A stretch of DNA of 64,000 bases from Aphidius gifuensis. Taxonomy: Eukaryota > Arthropoda > Insecta > Hymenoptera > Braconidae. The translations under genes and the position numbers were made by a program. The DNA is taken from NCBI RefSeq assembly GCF_014905175.1, contig NC_057789.1:27896555-27960554 (forward strand), read 5' to 3'. Under the pieces are notes generated by a model. That model ran no database searches. It was not told the origin of the DNA and saw only the letters and a program-made list of their open reading frames with translations. This document shows positions 53,976 to 64,000 of the stretch, piece after piece (within the stretch, counting starts at the first letter, position 1; every line of letters starts with the position of its first letter).

Positions 53976-56900
53976 ATAAAAAAATATATTCAACTATCTA
54001 TATTTGTTTAAAAACATTTTTTTTTTTCAAAAACACAAATCACAGTTATGATTCCCCTGAGATACGTGAAATATCAAAAATTTAGGAGAAAAAAAAAAAG
54101 TTATTTTTCATAAATAAAAATTGTTTTTTAGCTTGACAAATTAAATTCATGTTTTTTCATTCAAAAATTGTAGAAAAATAAAAAATATATATGAATTCCA
54201 GTCTATTGGAAAAATTGTCGGGTAAAATAACAACAGAAAATAAAAAAAAAATATATATATATATTTGTAAAAGTTAATAAAAGTGATGCAGTGATAAAAG
54301 TACGTATAGAAGTTAAAAAATTTGTCCCTTTGTTTTTCGACTGTATTGTTTTTTCTCTTTCTATTTTTTTTTTTTTTATTTTATTTGTTCTTTTAGGCTT
54401 GACGATTCATTTCTGTACAAATATACAAAAAAAAAAAAAGAGGGTCGAAATTTAAATTTGACAAAAAGACCAATCGACTCTGAGTGATTTGAACAAAAAA
54501 TAGAAAAAAAAAAAAAAATAAGGGCTGGAATAATACGTGTGTGTATGTGCAAGATACGTTTCGCTCTTTTTTTTTTGAACTTTTGGCATTTGCTCAATTC
54601 AATAACCAAACCCATTGGCCATTACTTTCATAGTTGTTATAAATTATAGTTTTTATTTTTTCCTTGAAATAGTAAAAATTCAACTGACACAATGAAGAAA
54701 GCAAAAGTCTTAAATTTTATTGACTGAAAGAAAATACACACTCATATTTTCGCCAGTTGAATTTTACGATAAAATAAAATAAAACACATCATCAGCACAT
54801 CAGTCATTACTTCCGTTCAATAGACCAACTTGGAATTTAAAAAATTAAAGATTATATATATGAAAAGTTTATGAACCAAGTAATAAGGCATTGAATGATA
54901 ATTATATTCATTTCCTAGAATATAATCAAGTTTTACAAACTAGTGTATATTGAAAAAAAATATAATGTTATATGACTTGAATGTAAAATTGAGTTGATAA
55001 ACTGAACCACTGAAAGTTGGTCTCATCCAGTCATGAAAAGTGGATTATTCATATCAAGTGAAAACACACATGAAAGATAAATTTTATTCCAACTTTTTAG
55101 GTGATAACTGATAATAATGGTAAAAAAGAAAATAAGATAAATGATGGATTTAAAAAAATATAAATTAATAATAAAATGAAGAAAAAAAAAAATATTCATC
55201 AAGTAGAAAAAACATTAATTTTTCAACTTGCAGCTTTGAAATTATTTATATTTTTTGAGAACAAAAATATATCTTTTATTTATAGTAAAAACTAGTGGGT
55301 TAAAAAAAAGTAAAGAAGAATAGTTTAAAAAATAAAATTATCCTGAATTAATTGTAAAGTAACAATGAACAGTTTCGAGATAAATAAGTGAACAATGACA
55401 TAAAAAAGAAATGTTGTTTTTTTTTTTTATTGAAATACGATGCATCTATTGACAATTGATATAGATTGAGCAACGAATTGAATGACCGAAGAGGAAATGC
55501 TATTCAATTTATTTTTTACATAACTCAATTTTATCATTTTGTTGAAGGATTTTATGTCAAGTAGTTTTGTGTTGGATACTCTTTTTTTTTTACTCTATTT
55601 TTTAACTGTTAATTATTTCATTGCATTTATTTTTAGTCTGATTTTCGAAAAAAAAAAAATAATAAAAAAATTTGATAGCTTTTTTTTGGGTATTATTTAG
55701 TAAAGCGTTTGCGCATACATATATAAAAATAATTTAATGCAAAATGTTTAACAACTGATGTAGTATGTAAATATAAATATCAAAAGAATTTACCGGAAAA
55801 TTTTTACTGAAATATCTATCGTGATTCTTAAACTTTTCAGCCACCCAGATTTTTGTCAAAACATATTCTCTTGTATTTTATTTTTATTTATTTTTTTTTT
55901 ACATTTATTTTCAGCAAATATTATGTTCTTTGCCTACCACGTTTAATTGGAATTTCGTTTTATATAAAAAATATATTTTTCATATTTTATCTCGCTTTCG
56001 AAACATGTTTCAAAGAGTAATTATTATATATTATATGCATTCATTAACTATGATTTTTTTTTTGTAAATGAAATTCGAATTGTGTCATTGGAAATTTGCG
56101 TGAAACAAACCAATTGATACGCAATAATTATTTGAAAAGCTTTTTTTTATTTTCATTTTATTCATAGGAAATAATTTAAATTTTACAAAGACTTTAATGT
56201 TTTCATTATTAAATTAATGGATCGTCAATTTTAAAATTGTTACTGTATCAGTTGTACTCAATTTTAGACATTGAATTTTCCATTTAATAAAATTAAATTT
56301 CCATCAGTTTCACTCAATGAACAATGACAAAATAATAATAATAATAATCATATTGAAATATATGATAAATTAAATAATAAATAAAATTATTGATTATTTT
56401 TTCTTTTCGAAAAAAATAGAATCATAAAGTAAAAAGTTTTAACAATAAAATTTTCTTATTATTTAATAATTTTTTCAAATTAAAAATAATGTTAAAAGGA
56501 AAAACTTGTATTCATAATTTTATATATATAAAAATAATTAAATTCAACAAACTAGAAAACTTGTGACAATAAAAAAATTGTTTACTTCCTAGTAAAAATA
56601 GAATTAATTATTTAAAAAAAAAAAAATCCAAAGATTGTATGTCACAAATTAAAAATTTTAACGAATAATTATATGATAAAAAAAAATGAACAAAAAATAA
56701 AAAATAAAATTAATGAGTTCTACAGTATATAGAGACTGTTGCAGTATGTGTTTGTGTAGCAGGTATATGTAGTTAAGTCTTAACGTTTTATTTCAGGCCC
56801 GAGACTCCAACGTGTGTGGTTACGACTATTCAGAATTTTAATTAGTAGAATTAGGCATGGCATTATGGACCCTAAATTTCTGTTAAATACAAGTAAAAAA

Positions 56901-59080
56901 GAAATGAGACAAGGTAAAAAAAAAAAACCCATATATATGAATATAAGTAACACAAAATAAAAAAATGAATAAAAATAAAATGTTGGAACCCACGCGCGCA
57001 CACCATTGCCTCAGTATGACACTAATTGTGTTTACGATCGTTGTCACAAGTAGCTGATGTCGTCTTCAACCTCTTTTTTATTATTTTAACTTGTCTCTCT
57101 CTCTTGGAATTTTTTTTTTATATTTATTTTTCTTTTTAACCATAAAATGACAGAGAGTAGAATCTCATACGCCACAGCCAAGACATCGATATCATTTTTC
57201 ATCAAAAGACAAATAAAAAAAAAATATATACACACTATAATGTATTGAAGTTTTATTTTTCTCTCTCGTAACATTACATCGACATATCTTAACCATCTGG
57301 ATAAGGGTACATCGATTTTATATGTCACATCAGCGAAACAAAGATGTCAGGTAAAATGTTCCTCAATATATACTTTGAAATATAAAAAAATATCTATATA
57401 AAAATTCAGTCTTGAAAAATATATTTAAATTTATTCACGTGGTGCCGATGGAATGCCAAGTATTCAAATATATAGTTTATATATTTTTATAAGAATATCA
57501 TTCATCATCTAAATTGATATATATAAATAAATACAATTGGCTTGTCTTTAAAGATAAAAAAAAACAACTCTATTTAAACTGCATATATTTTAAATTTAAA
57601 AAATTAACCACACAGTTTAAAATAAAAAACAAAAATATAATTACTGGCTCATTAAAGAGTAAAACCAGCTGTAAATAATATGGTGATTATTTTTTACTAA
57701 ATTAACAGTTCCAAATTTAAAAAGAAAAAATAAAATATATTTAATTTAATTCAAGATAATTTAGAAAAAATTATAGGTAATTAATTTTGTTCTGTAATTT
57801 AAAAAAAAAAATAAATAAAAATATAATTTAATATGTACGAGTTGAATGTAAATTGTTAACTCACGTACAACAAGTTTCATTGCCAGGGTACTTGATATTT
57901 ACCTTTGTACACATGTCATTAACATCTCAGGTTTTACACTGACTTTGCCAATTTTCATTCAAGCAATAAAAAAATAAAAAACAATTATATACCGATAGCC
58001 AAGTATAAGTTAACCACAAACTCAGTGGTATAACCTCTTTGATAATTAAATTAAAGACCAACTGGAGCACGATAAGCGTTTCACCACTGCCATACTGAGT
58101 TTGTTATACTCAACAAGCTTGTCAGAGCAAATGCCACAACCAACAAAATATCCAACACCTTTAGAATTCTCGAAAGCTTATACCGCATTAATATACTCAG
58201 GGTAAAATTACATTTGACATAAATATATATTAACAAAATAATATTTAACATTTGTAATTTTATATTGAGTTTAAATTTCAAAAAAACTTTTAATAAACAC
58301 ACGTATGACTGGCTGTTTTTAACATTTAAAAATTTAAAATAAATATAATTGTTTTGTCTACACAGGTTAATGAAAAATATCCACCTTTGGACATTATTGA
58401 TATATGATAATTAACACTATATTATTGCGTCACAAAAATTAATTATTATCTCATAAAATAATTTAAACATATATATTTTTAAACAATACCGTAATACAAA
58501 GTTGTTGTTTATGATTATGTGATATTTAATGAAGAAATACCAACTGCAATATATATATCGCGAATAAAAATAAAAAACAAGAGAGAATTAATGTTCAGAT
58601 GATTAAGTGGATATATAAAATACATATAATGTTTTAAAATAAATGTTTCTCGACATTGAATGTATAGAGATACTGATTAAGCAAGAATTTTCTTTATTAC
58701 CATCCGGTTGTCGATTGAGAGACTTAATTTATAGTAACAGACTTTCAAAACATATATGATATGAGTATTAAAAGAAAAAATAATATAAGGGGTTAAAAAA
58801 AAAAAAAAAAAATTTTGTAAAGAGACGGCGACATGACGACGGGCAGGAGACACATCAAGTTGTTCTATAGTTTGCAGTATTGATCATTATTGAAATAGTA
58901 TAAGAATGAAAAGAAAAAAAAAAAAAGAAAAATTGATAATAAAATATTTATAATGCATTGAAAGCGATTGGCATGGTTGAATGAACGCTTATGGTAGAAA
59001 AGTTTCTTGTTGAAAATTATGATAATGATTACACTCACTATATATACACCATTCATTTAAAAGTATACTTGTGACATCGA
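53976..59080. other. Intron segment between the 53.9-kb and 59.1-kb splice signals
   Basis: The segment is A+T-rich with no supported gene. A short inverted repeat (CAAACTCAGT at 58017-58026 and its complement at 58094-58103) and a small G+C-richer patch at 58815-58865 are the only features seen. Confidence 0.5.
56331..56349. repeat. (AAT)n microsatellite
   Basis: About six AAT units. Confidence 0.8.
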
Positions 59081-59120
59081 GGCTACTCACCTGTAACAAA
59101 AAAATAAAAAACAATGCGAT
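59081..59120 (-). promoter_or_regulatory. Zero-length recursive splice site (ratchet point)
   Basis: The minus strand reads ATTTTTTTGTTACAG at 59105-59091 and then directly GTGAGTAG from 59090. A good polypyrimidine tract extends further (ATTGTTTTTT). Together these form an ideal acceptor fused to an ideal donor. The junction is 59090/59091, 29.2 kb upstream of the similar site at 29846/29847. Two near-identical juxtaposed sites on the coding strand of one giant intron are hard to explain by chance in such A+T-rich sequence. Confidence 0.78.
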
Positions 59121-62100
59121 TAGAATAACTGATATGTTAAAAATTATGAAAAATTAATTAAAATTATAATTATATATTGTTTTAATTATTTTAAATTTAT
59201 ATAGATGGTATGATTGAAAATGGCCTATAAAATTTTACAAGTTGCTAAATTAGCTTTCTGTTTAAAATAATTAGATGATGTTATTTTTATTTATAAAACT
59301 GGCATGTGTTTAAGATGGCCTTTTGAACCTTCAGCACCCACGTCATTGTAAAATATATAACTACATGTTTTTAAATATTTTTACCGCAAAAATAAACTTG
59401 TTGTTGTTTCATTATTTCGAAGGTTTTCTTTCTTTTTAAAGTCAAGAAGAATATGATACCTGCTGAGATTTATGCCAAAAAAAAAATAATAATAAAATAA
59501 ATAACAGATGTATATATGTATATTCACGCGATGAATTCTGCGTGTACTTCAACTTGAAACTAACACAAAAATGAAAAAAAGATCAGCAAAAATATAGTTG
59601 AGCGTGCAAATATATTTTCTTATTCAAGTACCTACGTAGCATAAGTTAACTTCCGCTTTTTTAGTATAAGAGTTTCATCAACGACCTCAGCAAGTGTTTC
59701 ATACACGAGAAAAAAAAAAAATTAAAAAAAAGAATTTTATGTTTCTCGTTGAGTACAGAGACAGGTAAATTGAATTTTAATTTTTAAATATATTTGTAGA
59801 AAAAAAAAAAAAATAATAATAAAAATTATAAAAAGATATGTAATATCTTAACAAATAGTCAGTTTGTATATAATAATAAAATAATCATTCAAGTCTAAAA
59901 GAGATAGGGAGATGATCGTGTGAATGGTATTCAATAAGTACGTTGTTGAATTTCTATATGTGCAAGTTTGTTTCCCATGAATGATTGACTATTATTATAT
60001 ATATGTATACACACATTGGTGACTTGAGGGGATAATATTATACGTGTCTTATCCATCAAATTTTTAATGCCACTAATAGCATCTATCTACAAGAAAAGAA
60101 AAAAAAAAAAAAAAAGCTACAACACAAATAAAATATATAGGTTTTTCTTCTTTTTTTTAAATCTACAGTATACATAAAAAATTATTAAAAAAAAAAAAAC
60201 AACCACATGTATATTTTTCTCATATTTACGATGTTCATGAAAAATGTAAAATCCAAAAACAAACTCGCACTTTTGCGGGTTATTTTCCACTGGGGTTTCT
60301 TTTGTTTTTATTTCTTTTATATTGTTGTTTTTTTTTTATATATATTCTCTGGCGTTTCTATCTCATGAAAAGAAAAAAAAATGAGAAACGCAGTACTGGC
60401 AGAAAATTCAGAGCAGGCCTTGTATACGAAAGCACACGTTGAAAATACTCGTGGTTCTACAAAGAGATGCGAAGTATATAGAGGTAGGCGAACACAAAAA
60501 CCAGACAATACATATATATATATATGCACAAAGCTGTATATGTAATCCAGCAAGTTGCTAAAGGAATGGCAAAAGGGTGCTTGATGATGGTGACTTGTCG
60601 GTGGTAGTTCGACAGTCCGTGCGTATATCTCATCTGCATAGAAACAAGCTAAACTGAGACAATGGATTTTCTCGTCCATTCTGAATACTGAAAACAACAT
60701 CGCAATTCATGTACAAACGTACAGTGAGACCAATGATGGAAAAGCGACACAAGTTGTTATATTCAATTCTATATAAATGTACATGTCTAATTTTCTCAGT
60801 TTAGTTTGATTCTAAAGACTAGACAAGAAGCCAAGAATTTATCTTATTGTTATGTTTTAACAGCTTAATTTTCATTTAATTCATTTTAAATTGATCAAAG
60901 ATATAATACAAAATAAGAATTAATTTGTTTTTTTTTTTTTTTTTTCACGCTATGAATAAATAAAAGCATAAAAAAAAAAAAAGAATATCGTCAGTTGTAA
61001 GGAATCAAAAAAGGCCAACTATATACCAATGGAAATTCTGTCTTTTTCATATTAGCTGATATCGGCTTTGTTCATTTTTATTATTCGTGCTAGAACCATT
61101 CTAAAGCCATCCCCCTTTCTCTTCATCAGATTGTTAGAAGCCTTACCTTACGGCTAAAACTTTTTTTCTCTGTTATTCACATTGGAAAATAAAATACGAC
61201 AATGCATATACTCCTCTAGTCATTGAAAACCCTTCAAGTTTCATCTATATATATTTATTTCTATATATATCTTTATCTTAGTCTCCGGCGGATATCGTTA
61301 TCTCCGAATTTGCGGAATCATGATCTTCTCTTTTACTATTTTATTCTCTCTACCTTTTTTTATTTTTCTCTATAACCTCTTATTCTATAATAAAATATAA
61401 AAAATTTAAAAGAATTGTCGATATTTCACGTAGAGACGTATTATTCTTGATTTCAAAAGAGAGGATCACTTTAACCATTACCAAAGTTTTTTGAATTCAT
61501 GGCAATTTTATTCACTGTGAAATGAAACTAACAAGTGCGAATAAAAATTGACCTAAAATGTTTTTTTATTATTATTATTTTTATGACTTTTATATATTTT
61601 TTATTAAATTTTATTTTCATGACTTATACAATTTTTATTGGTTATTTAATATTTTTATAGAGGACAAGATGAAAAAAAATGAAAATAAAAGTCTTAATAA
61701 AAGTTGAGTTAAAAGTGGATATTAAAGTTTTGCAAGTGTATTAGTAAAAAAAAGTTTTAGCCTATAATATTATAAACGCATTGCCAAAGTACAGTGTGTA
61801 AGTGCTTTACTCGGTCTTTGCTTGTCGTTGATAATTAATCGGTTAAACTTGGAACGTAAACAAGGCACCATCCATTAAGTTCTCATTCATTACAATAGAA
61901 GTGGTCTGCAATACCCAAAGCAAGTTGGTCTCTTCTACAAAATATATATCTTGAGTAGCTCTACTCTTGTTCAAGTACATGCAACATGTGCATATTGTAC
62001 GGTTCACCAGGTAAACAACATAATGACATAGATTTTTTTGATAAAAAAATTTATAATGATCAAATAAACAAAAGAAAAAAAAACATGACACTTTTGTATA

Positions 62101-64000
62101 TCAGAAGAATTTTCTTGCATACAATTTTGTATTGATGTTTTTTTTTTTTTGTGTGAAAAAAGAAAGCAGTTTGTTTCAAGTCAACAAAATTGAGAACACA
62201 GCTTATCGCTTATGCATATATGATTTAATACAGGATTATCCAATATTATAGCATACTGAAGCCCTGATTTTTATAAAGCTGAGAATCTCTTGAAAAATAA
62301 AAAAAATAAATAAATCTGTAAAATCTGACGAAAAGCTTGGTAACGATTAAAAAAAAAATAATTATTTTATAATGATTCATGTGTTGATTGAAGAGTACAT
62401 CTCAAGTATAATATTTATCGTCATGAATCATCAAAATAAAATATAGTATGTATGAAAGATAAATAAATTTGATATAATATTTCATATGAAAATGTCAAAC
62501 TCGAAATTTATTTATATAAAATAAGATGAATGTATGAGAAAAATCAATTTGACAAGTGAACTAGAAATCATTTTAGAGACAAGATATGTCTTGTATATAC
62601 TTGTATGTAAAATGAAATTAAAAGAAAAAAAATTAAAGCGTGGGTTGAGTGTGAATTACGATGTATATCGAGTTTCCAACTCGTACAACTGCAGTTCGTT
62701 ACTATGCATTGGCTAGCCACTCAAGCGTAGATCGAACGCAGGCCACTTTTAATCACTATTTGGACGAATTTCTCTGTGTGTTGGTATACATAGACTTTTC
62801 TTTATATAAACACATACATGCAATTTAAAAGAATAGAAAAAAAATGGGAAAAAAAAAATAAATAAACTTGCAAATAGCACTCCGAGGAAGTCCGTGTGTA
62901 CAACAGTTGGATTGGCTCTCTTGTTTTCGTTGATTTTTTGTTTTTTTTTTTTAACTCAACTTGTTTCAGTTTCTACAACGCGCTCGTGCTGAACCAACTG
63001 AGAATCGAAAAATTCGAGCAAGTTTTTCGTTGATAAAAAAAAAGAATAAAAATAAAAAAAAAAAATAGATACTTTTTATTTTATTGTTTATAAATGATAA
63101 AAATAAAAAAAAATGTATACATGGAAAATAAAAAAAATTTTCAAAAACAAATGAAGCTGAACATGAGAGTCTTTACATGTGATTTCGAATTACACAGTGG
63201 TCTACTTTTATTAAAAATCGAAATAAAAAATTCATCAAGTCATAATGACCTTTTCAAAGTTCTATTTTTATTAAAAATAAAAAAAATAAAAACAGCTATT
63301 GAATATGTAAAATATAAAATGAATATTCATTTATTTTTAAAAAAAAAAAAAACTAAATTCTATTTTTAGTTTAAAATAAATAATTGAAAAAAAAAAAATG
63401 CAATTTAATGTAAACCACCAAAAGGAAATCAGTAAACGCAGCAAGTAAGATAAAAATAAAATACTCTATATTCTTTTGGTAGACAAAAAACGATTGACAA
63501 TCAACGATAACCATATAGCACAGCTTCCAGACGTCGGAAATATATTTACCATTTTATTTATTTTTTTTTTTCATCGACATTTGTTCAATTTTTCCAGTCT
63601 TTTTAAATTTTTTTTTGTTTTTTCATTTATTTATTTTATTTTCCAATCTTTTTCCCTTTATCCAAGCTATTCTTATATATTCAACATGCCACCTGGTTAA
63701 AAAGTAGAGTAAAAAAGAAAAAAAAAAAAAAAGGTATACCAATCACAATTTTAAAACTGCCATATGTCCAGCTGATTAAAAGCTGTATGCATTATACAAA
63801 AAAAAAAAAAGAAACATGAGATTGTTGGGTTTCTTTTTTCATCACAAATAGACATCTTTTTTTTTTTATAAATATAAAATCACGAGTGACAATAATGAAA
63901 TTAAGAAGACACTTGAATTGTGTGTCAATCACGAGTAATGAAAACATTGACTCATGTTACTTTCATATATATAAAGTTGATCAAGCTTTGACCCATTCCC
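59121..64000. other. Intron segment right of the 59.1-kb recursive site
   Basis: No LRR N-terminal cap or signal-peptide exon was found here on the minus strand. Patches of normal complexity are at 60400-60720, 61030-61330 and 62650-62770. The rest is A/T homopolymer-rich. The frame of about 127 codons at 60317-60700 has no recognisable domain and is judged to be chance. Confidence 0.5.

Larger units (their letters stand above)
5444..64000 (-). other. Giant slit intron (at least 58.5 kb) upstream of the first LRR exon
   Basis: No further Slit exon could be recognised on the minus strand from 5444 to the end of the window, although the LRR N-terminal cap and signal peptide must be encoded upstream. 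The stretch is read as a single intron. Support comes from recursive-splice signals in the same orientation at 29846, 53930 and 59090. It also houses a foldback transposon and several compositionally distinct islands. A small upstream exon, an alternative promoter or a nested gene could have been missed by eye. Confidence 0.7.

Noticed and set aside
57860..57960. Minus-strand ATGAAACTTGTTGTAC followed by GTGAGT as a possible first slit exon
   Set aside because: It would encode only five codons before the donor, with no cap cysteines, and the GTAC|GTGAG context is poor. It was judged chance.
58017..58103. Inverted repeat CAAACTCAGT / ACTGAGTTTG as a possible MITE
   Set aside because: The arms are only 10 bp, with no extended terminal repeats and no target-site duplication.
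60317..60700. Minus-strand open frame of 127 codons starting with Met
   Set aside because: It has no family signature, no splice context and an A/T-tract tail. The initial stretch does not resemble a Slit signal peptide plus CPxxCxC cap.

Overview
This is very A+T-rich eukaryotic DNA with long homopolymer A and T tracts. Almost all of it is intronic sequence of one gene on the minus strand. Five small exons at the left edge (1-5443), joined by canonical GT-AG introns, encode the first leucine-rich-repeat (LRR) domain of a Slit-family axon-guidance protein. The repeat order, the phase-2 exon boundaries and the C-terminal cap motif CDCHLAWL match Slit domain D1. Base composition, short exons and the style of the Slit protein suggest an insect, perhaps a parasitoid hymenopteran, but the species cannot be fixed from this window.

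Layout by decreasing coordinate, which is the direction of transcription. The signal peptide and N-terminal LRR cap exon were not found and presumably lie beyond base 64000. From 64000 down to 5444 the window is one intron of at least 58.5 kb. Exon 5372-5443 encodes one LRR and exon 5133-5276 encodes two LRRs fused in one exon. A 4.65 kb intron follows, then two one-LRR exons (407-478 and 265-336) and the start of the exon with the last LRR and the LRR C-terminal cap (167 to 1, running off the window). The other three introns are only 70-97 bp.

The long intron holds the main points of interest. (1) There are two textbook zero-length recursive splice sites on the slit strand, each a polypyrimidine tract plus CAG directly abutting GTGAGT (junctions 29846/29847 and 59090/59091). 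A third site at 53931-53947 has the same donor behind a possible 17-nt microexon, and a weaker site lies at 40825/40826. These suggest stepwise removal of the giant intron. (2) A 1979-bp non-autonomous foldback transposon lies at 31819-33797, with a perfect 9-bp target-site duplication and long inverted arms made of degenerate ~130-165-bp subrepeats, five on the left and seven on the right. (3) Scattered islands of higher G+C, non-repetitive sequence may be regulatory elements. They include a cluster of G/C runs at 27.0-28.75 kb, a Runt/Runx-type palindrome cluster near 12.5 kb and a homeodomain/POU-like cluster near 52.4 kb.

No complete gene, rRNA, tRNA, CRISPR array or autonomous transposon is seen. 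The other open frames of about 60-150 codons are low-complexity or unrecognisable and are treated as chance.
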